Made by a program: the position numbers and the translations under genes. A stretch of DNA of 64,000 bases, taken from positions 4,278,001 through 4,342,000 of the forward strand of contig NZ_CP063808.1 of assembly GCF_018128905.1 (NCBI RefSeq), read 5' to 3'. Origin of the DNA: Streptomyces sp. A2-16 (GTDB taxonomy: Bacteria; Actinomycetota; Actinomycetes; Streptomycetales; Streptomycetaceae). The notes beneath the pieces were generated by a model that saw nothing but the letters and a program-made list of their open reading frames with translations, made no database searches and was not told the origin of the DNA. Positions 52,069-61,049 of this stretch are shown one piece after another; within the stretch, counting starts at the first letter, position 1; each line of letters opens with the position of its first letter.

Positions 52069-52143
52069 CCGGTTTCCCCCTGTTAATCCCTGAAATTTCT
52101 GCTGGACACCCTCTTGACTCCCTCTGAAGCCACTGCCATTCTC

Positions 52144-52178
52144 TGTGCCAGATTCTAGCACAGCATTCCACAATGTGG
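52144..52178. promoter_or_regulatory. Operator region between IclR copy 2 and the catabolic operon
   Basis: Two nested inverted repeats are present: TGTGC...GCACA (52144-52162) and CCACA-A-TGTGG (52168-52178). The block TTCCACAATGTGGCA aligns with TTCCACAATACGGCA before copy 1. It is a likely shared IclR operator controlling the regulator and the divergent operon. Confidence 0.6.
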
Positions 52179-52343
52179 CACGGCCCTTCGAAGGGTTCCG
52201 ACGAAGCGAGCCGGACTGCGAGAAGCGGCGGTGTGAGCCGCAGGCCCCACGACAGGGCACGGCTCCCGCCTAAATCATCTCGAATCGAACAGCCTCACGC
52301 CGGGGGCTCAGCATGCGCCTCGGTGATACGAAAGGAAACCCCC

Positions 52344-53480
52344 GTGTCAGCTGCCAGGAAGCGCGTCGCCGTGGTCGGCGTGGGAACGATGGGCAGCCAG
52401 GCCGCCTGGCGGCTGGCCGCCCGCGGCGCCGAGGTCGTCGGGTACGACCGGTTCGCCCCGGGCCACGACCGCAGCGCCGCCGGCGGCGAATCCCGCATCT
52501 TCCGCAGCGCGCACTTCGAGGACTCCCGGTACGTCCCGCTCCTCCAGCACGCCGACGTCCTGTGGGACCGCCTGCAGCGGGAGACGGGCCGGGAACTGCG
52601 GCGCCTGACCGGATGCCTGCTCATGGGCCCCGCCGAGCACGAGCAGATGGCCACCGTCCTGCAGTCCATCGCCGAGCACGACCTCGACCACGAGGTCCTG
52701 GACGCCGAGTCCCTCGCCAAGCGCTTCCCCCAGTACCGCCTCGACGACGGCGACGCGGCCGTGCTCGACCGCCACGCCGGTCTCATCCGCCCCGAACTCA
52801 CGGTCCAGACCGCCGCCCGCCGCGCCGAGGAACTGGGCGCCGAGATCCGGCGCTACACCCCCGTCCGCGAGATCGTCCCGCTGGCCGACGGCGTGGAGAT
52901 CCGCACCGACGCGGGCAGCGAGCGCTTCGACACCGCCGTCGTCACCCCCGGACCGTGGGTCAACGACCTGCTGCCCGACCTGCCCTGGGAGGTGGACGTC
53001 CGCCGCCTCGTCAGCGCCTGGTACGTGCCCAGCACCGACACCTGGTTCGGCGAGGAACGCCCCGCCTTCATCCGTACGGCACCCACCCACTGCTACGGCC
53101 TGCCCTCCCCGGACGGCGTCTCCGTCAAGCTCGGCCTGTCCCGCGCACTGCACCGGCCGGCCGGCGACCCGAACCGGCTGGACCGGACCGTGCAGCCGGA
53201 GGAGCTGGAGATCTTCACCGAGTTGATGGGCCGCTACCTGCCGGATCTCCACCCCGACCCGATCCGGCTCTCCGTGTTCATGGAGGGCTACACCGAGAGC
53301 AGCCGCCCCCTGGTCGGCCCGCTGCCCGGCGCCGAGCACGTCATCCTGCTCGCCGGATTCTCCGGCCACGGCTTCAAGCTCTCGCCCGCCTTCGGCGACA
53401 TCGCCGCGGACCTCGCGCTGGACGGCACCTCGCCCCAGCCCATCGACTTCCTCTCCACCCTCGACCGCGCGGAGGCCTGA
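52344..53480 (+). CDS. FAD-dependent amine/N-methyl amino acid oxidase (SolA/sarcosine-oxidase type)
   Basis: The protein has 378 residues. The FAD Rossmann motif VVGVGTMGSQAAWRLAARG (9-27) and the GGESRIFR segment are typical of monomeric sarcosine oxidase and N-methyltryptophan oxidase, as is AGFSGHGFKLSPAFG near the C-terminus, which carries the normal covalent-FAD region. These enzymes oxidise secondary or N-methylated amines, releasing an aldehyde and H2O2. The substrate here is not known. GTG start 8 nt after AAAGGA. First gene of the operon, two bases before the next start. Confidence 0.82.
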   Translation: MSAARKRVAVVGVGTMGSQAAWRLAARGAEVVGYDRFAPGHDRSAAGGESRIFRSAHFEDSRYVPLLQHADVLWDRLQRETGRELRRLTGCLLMGPAEHEQMATVLQSIAEHDLDHEVLDAESLAKRFPQYRLDDGDAAVLDRHAGLIRPELTVQTAARRAEELGAEIRRYTPVREIVPLADGVEIRTDAGSERFDTAVVTPGPWVNDLLPDLPWEVDVRRLVSAWYVPSTDTWFGEERPAFIRTAPTHCYGLPSPDGVSVKLGLSRALHRPAGDPNRLDRTVQPEELEIFTELMGRYLPDLHPDPIRLSVFMEGYTESSRPLVGPLPGAEHVILLAGFSGHGFKLSPAFGDIAADLALDGTSPQPIDFLSTLDRAEA

Positions 53481-53482
53481 CC

Positions 53483-54538
53483 ATGGACGACACGACCCTC
53501 CGCGTAGGCACCCTGTGTGCCGAGCCCGGCGTCAAGACCCGCGGCACCGTCCGCGCCGACCTCGGAACGCTCACCGTCGACATCCCGGTCACCCTGGTCA
53601 ACGGCACCCGCCCCGGACCGCGAGTGGTGATCACCGCCGGTGTGCACGGCGGTGAGTTCACGCCCGTCGACGCGGCCGCACGCCTCAGTGCGCTGCTGGA
53701 ACCCGGCGAGGTGAGCGGGCAGGTCATCATCTGCCCGGTCGCCAACCCTCCGGCGGTGTACCAGGGACGGCTCAACGTCTCCCCCCTCGACGGCGTGAAC
53801 ATCAACCGCGTCTTCCCCGGTGACCCGTCCGGCGGCCCCACAGAGCGGCTCGCCGCCTGGCTCTTCGCCCACCTGGTCGACGGCGCGGACGTCTACGTCG
53901 ACCTGCACTGCGGCGGCATCGACCAGGTCCTGCGGGACTTCGTCGGCTACCGCCTGACCGGCGACCCGGACCTCGACAAGGCGACGGCCGAACTGGCCGC
54001 GTCCTTCGGCATCGAGGACGTCATCCTCGGGCTGCAGCCCGACGGCGGCAACAGCCACGCGGCCGCCGCCCGGCGCGGCATCTGCGCCGTGCTGGTCGAG
54101 GTGGGCGCGCTCGGACAGCGAGACGCGGCCACGACCCGCCGCCGTGTCGAGGGACTGTGCCGGGCACTGCGCCACCTCGGCGTGCTGGACCCGGACGGCT
54201 CCGCCCCGGCGCCGATCCGCGAGTGGGTCTGGTCCGCGGGCGTCACGGCCGAGGCCATGGGCCTGTGGTACCCCGAGTTCTCCCTCGACGGCGACGTCAT
54301 CGGCGAAGTGGCGGAGGGCGACGTCCTCGGTCGCATCCTCGATCCGGCCGACGGCCGCGAGCACACGGTCCACGCCCCGGCCGACGGGCGGATCTTCTAC
54401 GCCATGCACGGTCTGACCGTCGCCCCGGGCGCCGAACTGGCCGCCCTGGCCGTCCCGTGGGACCCCGACACGGCCATCGGCGCCTTCCGCACCCCCGGCG
54501 CGGGCGTCGGGTCCGACGAGGCGAACCCTCGTCCCTAG
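53483..54538 (+). CDS. AspA/succinylglutamate desuccinylase-family zinc deacylase, copy 1
   Basis: The protein has 351 residues. The zinc triad is visible as GVHGGEF (His55, Glu58) and DLHCGG (His142), and VEVGALG carries the probable catalytic Glu. The C-terminal part (about 235-330) is a beta-barrel with GDVLGRILDP and VHAPADGRIFY. Relatives remove acyl groups from N-acyl amino acids or amines (aspartoacylase, N-acetyldiaminobutyrate deacetylase). It starts two bases after the oxidase stop with GGAGG upstream. A second, diverged family member lies later in the operon. Confidence 0.82.
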   Translation: MDDTTLRVGTLCAEPGVKTRGTVRADLGTLTVDIPVTLVNGTRPGPRVVITAGVHGGEFTPVDAAARLSALLEPGEVSGQVIICPVANPPAVYQGRLNVSPLDGVNINRVFPGDPSGGPTERLAAWLFAHLVDGADVYVDLHCGGIDQVLRDFVGYRLTGDPDLDKATAELAASFGIEDVILGLQPDGGNSHAAAARRGICAVLVEVGALGQRDAATTRRRVEGLCRALRHLGVLDPDGSAPAPIREWVWSAGVTAEAMGLWYPEFSLDGDVIGEVAEGDVLGRILDPADGREHTVHAPADGRIFYAMHGLTVAPGAELAALAVPWDPDTAIGAFRTPGAGVGSDEANPRP

Positions 54539-54583
54539 TTCCCCGCCCTCCAGAAACCCCGTCCCTAACTCCCTGCCCTTCAG
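54531..54583. repeat. Two imperfect 23-bp direct repeats at the 3' end of the deacylase gene
   Basis: GTCCCTAGTTCCCCGCCCTCC... (54531) and GTCCCTAACTCCCTGCCCTTC... (54561) have a 30-bp period and four mismatches. The first includes the TAG stop codon. Confidence 0.6.
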
Positions 54584-54645
54584 CTCTTCACTCACGTCCC
54601 CCCGGCCGCTCCTCTGTCCAGGCCGGCAGCACCAGGAGGCACACC

Positions 54646-55752
54646 ATGAAAGATGCCCGGATCGACCGCAGACTGTTCCTGCGCGGAATAGGCGGGGTCA
54701 CCGCGGGTGTCGCGGCCGCGACAGCTCTCAGCGGCTGCGGGACCGGCACCAGCCGGTCCGTAGCCGGCGGCGGTGGCAAGAGCTCCAAGACCTTGGTCGT
54801 CCGTGACAGCGGGGGCACCTACGGCGACGCCAACAAGAAGGCCATTTACGACGCGTTCACCAAGGAGACCGGCATCCGGATCGAGGTGGTGAACATCCAG
54901 TACGCGCAGATGCTCGCCCAGATCCAGCAGGGCCGCCCGCAGTTCGACGTCATCGACGACTCCATGTCCGACTTCCTGCGCTTCAAGAAGGCGGGCGCCA
55001 CCGAGGACCTGGACTACGACCGTCTGAAGAACTTCAAGAACGCCGGCATCGCCAAGACCCTGGTCACCTCCAACGCCGTCGGCAAGAACTACTGGGCCAG
55101 TGTGATGGCCTACCGCACCGACGCCTTCAACGGGAAGAAACCTTCCTCCTGGGCCGACTTCTGGGACACCGACGCATTCCCCGGCGACCGCGCACTCCAG
55201 GGCCTCGACGCCGACCGTCCCGTACTGGAGTTCGCGCTGCTCGCCGACGGAGTGCCCCTGGACAAGCTGTATCCCCTGGACCTGGACCGCGCCTTCAAGT
55301 CCCTGGACCACATCAAGGGCTCGATCAAGAAGTACTGGGACACCGGCGCCCTGCCCGGCGTGCTGCTCGGCCGCAAGGAGGTCGTGGCCACCGACGTCTG
55401 GCACGGCCGCCTCGACGCGCTCATCAAGCAGGGCGCGCCGCTCGCCTACCAGTGGAACGGCGCCCGACGGCAGAGCAACGCGCTCGGCATCCCCAAGGGA
55501 GTCGCCAACCTGGATGCCGCCTACCAGCTCATCGACTTCGCGCTGCGGCCCGACATCCAGGCGCAGTACGCAGAGCTGTACCCGATGGCCCCCTCGGTGC
55601 CCGGCGCCTACAAGAAGCTCTCCCCGGCCACCGCCGCGAACCTGGGCAGCTCCCCGGATCACCTGAAGACCGGCTTCGACCTGGACGTCGAGTGGTGGGC
55701 TGAGAACCAGGACGCGGTCGACAAGCGCTGGCAGGAGTGGACGCATGCCTGA
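54646..55752 (+). CDS. ABC transporter substrate-binding lipoprotein (Pot/Fe-type family 1)
   Basis: The protein has 368 residues. DRRLFLRGIGG plus the lipobox ALSGC (Cys31) indicates a Tat-exported lipoprotein. The mature domain has the PotD-like pattern (VRDSGGTYGDANKKAIYDAF; QQGRPQFDVIDDS; GIPKGVANLDAAYQLIDFAL). With the following ATPase and two permeases it forms an importer of the spermidine/putrescine family. AGGAGG lies 6 nt before the ATG. The stop overlaps the ATPase start by 8 bases. Confidence 0.9.
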   Translation: MKDARIDRRLFLRGIGGVTAGVAAATALSGCGTGTSRSVAGGGGKSSKTLVVRDSGGTYGDANKKAIYDAFTKETGIRIEVVNIQYAQMLAQIQQGRPQFDVIDDSMSDFLRFKKAGATEDLDYDRLKNFKNAGIAKTLVTSNAVGKNYWASVMAYRTDAFNGKKPSSWADFWDTDAFPGDRALQGLDADRPVLEFALLADGVPLDKLYPLDLDRAFKSLDHIKGSIKKYWDTGALPGVLLGRKEVVATDVWHGRLDALIKQGAPLAYQWNGARRQSNALGIPKGVANLDAAYQLIDFALRPDIQAQYAELYPMAPSVPGAYKKLSPATAANLGSSPDHLKTGFDLDVEWWAENQDAVDKRWQEWTHA

Positions 55753-56884
55753 GACCCACGTGATGACCGAGCCTTCCCTCACCGCGCCCGCGGCACTGGC
55801 CGGCAGCGGCAAGGCCCTGTCCGTACAGCGACTGCGCAAGACGTATGCGGGAGTGACCGCCGTCGACGAGGTCTCCATGGAGATCGCGGCGGGGGAGTTC
55901 GTCACCTTCCTGGGGTCCTCCGGCTCCGGCAAGACCACCACCCTGATGATGATCGCCGGGTTCTGCGAGCCCGACTCCGGCAGCATCGTCGTCGGCGGCA
56001 ACGACGTGACCCGCCTTGCCCCGCAGAAGCGCGGACTGGGCTTCGTCTTCCAGCAGTACCTGCTCTTCCCGCACATGACGGTGTGGGACAACGTCGCCTT
56101 CCCGCTGCAACTGCGCGGGGTGCCCAAGGCGGAACAGCGCCGCCGGGTCGGCGAGACGCTGGAGATGGCCGGCCTGTCCAAGCTGGCCCGCCGACGACCC
56201 CGAGAGCTGTCCGGCGGCCAGCAGCAGCGCGTCGCGCTGTGCCGGGCCCTGGTCTACCGGCCCCCGGTGATCCTGATGGACGAGCCGCTGGGCGCCCTCG
56301 ACAAGAAGCTGCGCGACCAGATGCAGACCGAGATCAAGCGCATCCAGCAGGAACTCGGCCTGACCGTCATCTATGTGACGCACGACCAGGAGGAGGCCCT
56401 CGTCCTGTCCGACCGCATCGCGGTCATGCGCGACGGGCGCATCGACCAGTTCGACACCCCGCAGGAGCTCTTCGAGCGTCCCCGCACCCCCTTCGTCGCC
56501 GACTTCCTCGGCGCGGCGAACTTCCTCCCGGGCCGTGTCGAGGAACAGACCACGGACCACACGCTCGTACGGCTGGACACGGGCGGCCTGCTCAAGGCCC
56601 GCCCGCAGTCCGCCCCGGACGGCGCACGGGTACGCGCGGCGGTCCAGCCCGGCCGGCTTTTCCTGTGTCCCGCCGGCGACGGGTTCTGTACCGGGACCGT
56701 CGAGACGGTCACCTACGTCGGCACCCTCGTCCGAGTCACCGTCCGCCCCCTCGGCGGCGAGGACGCCGACGTCGTACGGCTGGAACTCCCCGCCGGCCGC
56801 GCCCCGGACCTCGGCGCACGTGTGGACCTCGCCGCGGACCCCGCGAACGTCAGCGTGTACCCCGACGCGGAAGACGGGGGGTGA
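55745..56884 (+). CDS. ABC transporter ATP-binding protein (PotA-like)
   Basis: The protein has 379 residues: Walker A GSSGSGKTT, Q-loop FVFQQYLLFPHMTV, signature LSGGQQQRVALCRAL, Walker B VILMDEP, D-loop LGALDKKLR, H-loop VTHDQEEAL. A C-terminal TOBE domain (about 275-375) marks the CUT1/Pot type that couples to family 1 binding proteins. It energises import by the two permeases downstream. The start at 55745 overlaps the binding-protein gene. Confidence 0.95.
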   Translation: MPETHVMTEPSLTAPAALAGSGKALSVQRLRKTYAGVTAVDEVSMEIAAGEFVTFLGSSGSGKTTTLMMIAGFCEPDSGSIVVGGNDVTRLAPQKRGLGFVFQQYLLFPHMTVWDNVAFPLQLRGVPKAEQRRRVGETLEMAGLSKLARRRPRELSGGQQQRVALCRALVYRPPVILMDEPLGALDKKLRDQMQTEIKRIQQELGLTVIYVTHDQEEALVLSDRIAVMRDGRIDQFDTPQELFERPRTPFVADFLGAANFLPGRVEEQTTDHTLVRLDTGGLLKARPQSAPDGARVRAAVQPGRLFLCPAGDGFCTGTVETVTYVGTLVRVTVRPLGGEDADVVRLELPAGRAPDLGARVDLAADPANVSVYPDAEDGG

Positions 56885-57810
56885 GCAAGATGGCCGTACT
56901 CGCTCCGGCACCGGGCTCCACCGCCCCGGTGACCCGCAAGAAGGCATCTGGCCACGCGCTGTCCGACCGTCGCACCCGTTTCGGACTGCTCAACGCCGCA
57001 CCCATCGTCGTCTACCTGCTGGTCCTCTTCGTCTATCCGATCTTCAGCATCCTGATGCTGAGCCTCAAGGGCGAGAGCGGAGGCTTCACCCTCCACTGGT
57101 ACGCCGACGCCTTCCAGGGCGCCAACCTGGAGATCCTCCTCACCACGCTGCGGATCTCCGCCGAGACCTCGCTGCTCAGCCTGGTCATCGGGTTCGTCCT
57201 GGCCGCCGCGATCTCCCGGCTCAAGCCCCTGTGGGCGGGCCTGGTGATGGTGGTCGTGGTCGTCCCGCACTTCATCAGCGCGCTCGTGCGCACCTACGGC
57301 TGGATCATCCTGCTCGGTGAACACGGCGTCGTGAACAATCTCCTGACGGGTCTTCATGTCCCGGGCGCCCCCTTCCAGTTGCTCTACAACGAGCTGGGAG
57401 TCGTCATCGGCACCACCTCGGTGATGCTGCCGTACACCGTGCTCCTGCTGTACGCGGTCATGAAGGGCATCGACCGCCGACTGACGGCCGCCGCCGCCAG
57501 CATGGGCGCCGGCCGGGTGACCATCTTCCGCCGGGTCTACGTCCCGCTGGTCGCTCCCGGACTGGTCAACGCCGGCGTCCTGTGCTTCATCCTCTGCCTC
57601 GGGTACTACATCACCCCCGCCCTCATGGGCGGCCCGAAGCAGACCATGGTCGCCTCGCTCATCGACACCCAGGTCATGAAGCAGGACCAGTGGAACGGCG
57701 CCTCGGCCCTCGGGATCATCCTGCTCCTGCTCACCTTCGCCGGACTGCTGCTGCTCAAGTTGCTGAAGTCCGCGGGCGAGGCGTACCGGAACCGAGGTAC
57801 GACGTCATGA
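56881..57810 (+). CDS. ABC transporter permease (PotB-like)
   Basis: The protein has 309 residues with six transmembrane helices and the cytoplasmic EAA loop AAAASMGAGRVTIFRRVYVP, the usual contact with the ATPase. GTG start at 56881 forms a GTGA overlap with the ATPase stop; an ATG three codons later is an alternative. Confidence 0.92.
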   Translation: MSKMAVLAPAPGSTAPVTRKKASGHALSDRRTRFGLLNAAPIVVYLLVLFVYPIFSILMLSLKGESGGFTLHWYADAFQGANLEILLTTLRISAETSLLSLVIGFVLAAAISRLKPLWAGLVMVVVVVPHFISALVRTYGWIILLGEHGVVNNLLTGLHVPGAPFQLLYNELGVVIGTTSVMLPYTVLLLYAVMKGIDRRLTAAAASMGAGRVTIFRRVYVPLVAPGLVNAGVLCFILCLGYYITPALMGGPKQTMVASLIDTQVMKQDQWNGASALGIILLLLTFAGLLLLKLLKSAGEAYRNRGTTS

Positions 57811-58676
57811 TCGAACTCCGCTCCACCCTGGCCGGACGCGTCACCCTGACCGTCCTGTCCACACTGATCCTGCTGTTCCTGGTGCTGCCGATCGTCGTCA
57901 TCGTCATCACCTCCTTCGGCAAGGACGCCTTCGGCTCCTTCCCGCCCACCTCCTGGACGCTCAACTGGTACAAGGCGCTGGTCGCCGACGGCAGCAAGTG
58001 GCCGGCCGCGCTCTCGCTCAGCATCCTGGTGGCCTGCCTGACCACCGTCTTCTCCCTCGTCCTGGGGATGACGGCGGCCACGGCCCTGGTCCGCAGCCGA
58101 CTGCCGCTGCGGACAGCGGTCTACGGCCTGGTCCTGGCGCCCCTGGTGATCCCCCAGGTCGTCATCGCCCTCGGCCTGTTCCTGCTGTTCGAACCGGCCT
58201 CGATGCTCGGCAGTCCGTTCGCCATCGCCCTCGGCCACACCGTGCTGGCCTCGCCGATCGCGGTGATGATCCTCATGGCCACCCTGCAGGGCATCGACGA
58301 ACGGCTGGAGGACGCGGCCGCCAGCATGGGCGCGGGCCGCCTCACCGTGGCCCGGCGCGTCACCTTCCCGCTGGCCATGCCCGGACTGATCGCCGCGGCG
58401 ATCTTCTCCTTCATCACCAGCTTCGACGAGTTCTTCATCGCGCAGTTCCTGTCCTCCGTGGACACCGTGACCCTGCCGGTCCAGGTGTTCAACGTCCTCC
58501 AGTACGACGTCGACCCGTCCGTGACCGCCGTCAGCGCGATCCTCATCGGGGTCGCCGTCGTGGCCCTCACCCTCGTCGGAGTGGTCCGCCGGATCAGTGG
58601 CGCCGGCCGGCAGGACGGCCTGCTGCCGACCGAACCCGGCGTCGGACTCGCCGCGGGAAGCGAAGGCGCGTCATGA
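57807..58676 (+). CDS. ABC transporter permease (PotC-like)
   Basis: The protein has 289 residues with six transmembrane helices and an EAA loop (EDAAASMGAGRLTVARRVTF). It pairs with the preceding permease to form the channel. It overlaps both neighbours by 4 bases (ATGA), indicating tight translational coupling. Confidence 0.92.
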   Translation: MIELRSTLAGRVTLTVLSTLILLFLVLPIVVIVITSFGKDAFGSFPPTSWTLNWYKALVADGSKWPAALSLSILVACLTTVFSLVLGMTAATALVRSRLPLRTAVYGLVLAPLVIPQVVIALGLFLLFEPASMLGSPFAIALGHTVLASPIAVMILMATLQGIDERLEDAAASMGAGRLTVARRVTFPLAMPGLIAAAIFSFITSFDEFFIAQFLSSVDTVTLPVQVFNVLQYDVDPSVTAVSAILIGVAVVALTLVGVVRRISGAGRQDGLLPTEPGVGLAAGSEGAS

Positions 58677-60064
58677 TCACCGGCACCCGCAGCCCGGCCG
58701 CCGAACTGTCCGCCACGGCGACCCGACACCTGCTGCTCCACATGACCCCCAACGGTTCGCTCGGCCCCGAGGGCGAGGACCTCCTCGTCGTCCAGCGGGG
58801 CGAGGGCCCGTACGTTCACGACACGGACGGCAGACGCTACATCGACGGCCTGTCAGGGCTGTACTGCTGCCAACTCGGCTACTCCTACGGCCCCGAGTTC
58901 GCCGAAGCCGCCGAACGGCAACTGCGCGAGCTCTGCTACAGCCCTCTGTGGACCGGCTCCGCGCACCCCGCGGCCATCGAACTCGCCGAGCGGCTGGCCC
59001 GGATCGCCCCCGTCGACATCGAGCACACCTTCTTCTCCGGCGGCGGCGCCGAAGCCGTCGAGGCGGCCTGGAAGATCGCCCGCCGCTACCACGCCCTGCG
59101 CGGCGAACCGGGCCGTACCAAGGCCATCGCCCGGCGCGGGGCCTACCACGGCCTGACCATCGGGGCGCTGTCGTTCACCGACGACCCGGGTCTGTCGGAG
59201 CCGTACGGCCCGCCGGCGATCGACACCCGCTTCGTGTCGAACACCAACCGCTCCGGACTCGCGCGGCAGTTCGCGGACGACGAGGCGTACACGGCATGGC
59301 TGCTCGCCGAGTTGGAGGCCGTCGTCCTGGCCGAGGGCCCGGAGACCGTCGCCCTGCTCATCGCCGAGCCGGTGCAGAACCGGGGCGGCTGCATCACCCC
59401 GCCGGAGGGCTACTGGCAGGGCCTGCGGATGCTCGCCGACCGGTACGGCTTCCTGCTCGTCGCCGACGAGGTCATCACGGCCTTCGGCCGGGTCGGGGAG
59501 TGGTTCGGCGGGGACCGCTACGGCGCCCGCCCTGACCTGGTCACCGTCGCCAAGGGCATCACCGCCGGATACGCCCCTCTCGGCGCGACCCTGGTCGGCA
59601 CCAAGGTGGCCGAGGTCATCAACCGGCCCGGCGCCGTCCTCAACCACGGTTACACCTTCGCCGGGCACCCGCTGAGCGCGGCCATCGCCCTGCGCAACCT
59701 GGAGATCATGGGGCGGGACCGGATCCTGGAGAACGTCCGCGCCCTCCAGGGCGACCTGGCGAAGCGCATGACGGCCCTGAAGGACCTGCCGATCGTCGGT
59801 GACGTCCGCGGCACCGGGTTCTTCTACGCCTGCGAACTCGTCGGCGACCTCGACGACGGCGGCTTCAGCGACACCGCCCGCAAGGAACTCGTCGCCGGTC
59901 TGATCCCGCGTCGACTGCGCGAAGCCGGCCTGCTGGCCCGCGTCTACGACCGCTCCGCACCCCTGGTCCAGATCGCGCCCCCGCTGATCAGCGACCGCTC
60001 CGTCCTCGACCGTATCGCCGCGATCATCGCCGGCACCCTCGCCGAGGCCTCCGCACGCCTGTGA
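58673..60064 (+). CDS. Class III PLP aminotransferase
   Basis: The protein has 463 residues. Motifs: FFSGGGAEAVEAAWKIAR, RGAYHGLTIGAL, LIAEPVQNRGGCITPPEGYW, LVADEVITAFGRVG, and PLP lysine Lys294 in VAKGITAGYAPLG. The sequence type (beginning HMTPNGSLGPEG) is that of putrescine/omega-amino acid:pyruvate aminotransferases rather than GabT. It probably turns an amine delivered by the transporter into an aldehyde for the dehydrogenase two genes on. ATGA overlap with the permease gene. Confidence 0.85.
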   Translation: MITGTRSPAAELSATATRHLLLHMTPNGSLGPEGEDLLVVQRGEGPYVHDTDGRRYIDGLSGLYCCQLGYSYGPEFAEAAERQLRELCYSPLWTGSAHPAAIELAERLARIAPVDIEHTFFSGGGAEAVEAAWKIARRYHALRGEPGRTKAIARRGAYHGLTIGALSFTDDPGLSEPYGPPAIDTRFVSNTNRSGLARQFADDEAYTAWLLAELEAVVLAEGPETVALLIAEPVQNRGGCITPPEGYWQGLRMLADRYGFLLVADEVITAFGRVGEWFGGDRYGARPDLVTVAKGITAGYAPLGATLVGTKVAEVINRPGAVLNHGYTFAGHPLSAAIALRNLEIMGRDRILENVRALQGDLAKRMTALKDLPIVGDVRGTGFFYACELVGDLDDGGFSDTARKELVAGLIPRRLREAGLLARVYDRSAPLVQIAPPLISDRSVLDRIAAIIAGTLAEASARL

Positions 60065-60095
60065 TCCACGCACGCAAGCATTGGAAAGGAACGAC

Positions 60096-61049
60096 ATGTA
60101 CTCCATCGGTCCGCTGACCGTCGCCCCCGGCGAGCGCGCCCAGGGCCTCATCCCGGTCGGCACCAGCAGCTACGGCGTGGAGCTCGGCATTCCGCTCATC
60201 GTCGTCAACGGTGCCCAGGACGGCCCCGTCCTGTGTGTGGACGCGGGGGTGCACGGCGACGAGTACGACGGCCAGGAGGCCATCCGGCGTGTCCTCGCCG
60301 ACGTCGACCCGGCCACCCTGCGCGGCACGATCGTCGGCATCCCCTGCCTGAACACCCCGGCCTTCGAGGCCGCCGCCCGCGCGAGCGGCATCGACCACCT
60401 CAACCTCAACCGCATCTTCCCCGGTGACGCGGAGGGCTCGTACTCGCAGCGCCTGGCCGCCACCTTCGTCGAGCAGGTCGTCCCGGCCGTCGACGCCGTG
60501 GTCGACCTGCACACCGGCGGCGCCTACGGCGAGATCGCCCCGCTGGTCATCCTCCAGGGCGGCTACGAGGACCTGGCGACGGACCTGGCACTCGCCGCCG
60601 GGCACGAACTGGTCTGGAAGGGCGGCAAGTGGGGCGGCACGGTCCGCCACCCCGTCCTCGAGGCCGGCAAGCCCGCCATCACCATCGAGTGCGGCGGCGC
60701 CACCTACCGCGAGGCCAACGTCGAGCGGCACATGCACTCGATCCGCAACATCCTGCGCAGCCTCGGCCTGATCGACGGCGAGGCCGAGCTGCGGGACACC
60801 TACACCACCGTCTCCGGCACCTTCGCCCGCTCCGCCGCCGGCGGCTTCTTCGTCGCCCGCGCCGAACCGGGGGAGACCTGCAAGGAGGGCGACCTGATCG
60901 CCACCATCACCGACCACTACGGCAACACGCTGGAAGAGGTCACCGCCCCGCAGGACGGCATCGTGCTCTGGGTCCGCCGGATCCGCACGGTCCGCCCCGG
61001 CGACGAGGTCGTCATCTTCGGCGAGGTGCTGGGGGAGATGCGGCCATGA
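60096..61049 (+). CDS. AspA/succinylglutamate desuccinylase-family zinc deacylase, copy 2
   Basis: The protein has 317 residues. Zinc ligands His53 and Glu56 in GVHGDEYDG and His139 in DLHTGG, with TIECGG as the catalytic segment. It resembles the DoeB-type N-acetyl-diaminobutyrate deacetylases more than copy 1 does (LNLNRIFPG, HTGGAYGEIAPL). A C-terminal beta-barrel lies at about 225-317. GGAAAGGA precedes the ATG. Two such deacylases in one operon suggest two acyl or amide bonds to break. ATGA overlap with the next gene. Confidence 0.82.
   Translation: MYSIGPLTVAPGERAQGLIPVGTSSYGVELGIPLIVVNGAQDGPVLCVDAGVHGDEYDGQEAIRRVLADVDPATLRGTIVGIPCLNTPAFEAAARASGIDHLNLNRIFPGDAEGSYSQRLAATFVEQVVPAVDAVVDLHTGGAYGEIAPLVILQGGYEDLATDLALAAGHELVWKGGKWGGTVRHPVLEAGKPAITIECGGATYREANVERHMHSIRNILRSLGLIDGEAELRDTYTTVSGTFARSAAGGFFVARAEPGETCKEGDLIATITDHYGNTLEEVTAPQDGIVLWVRRIRTVRPGDEVVIFGEVLGEMRP

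Noticed and set aside
60096..61049. Labelling the operon outright as ectoine degradation (doeB)
   Set aside because: An M24 ectoine hydrolase is not visible and the transporter is Pot-type rather than the ectoine-specific Ehu or Teh systems, so only a resemblance is stated.
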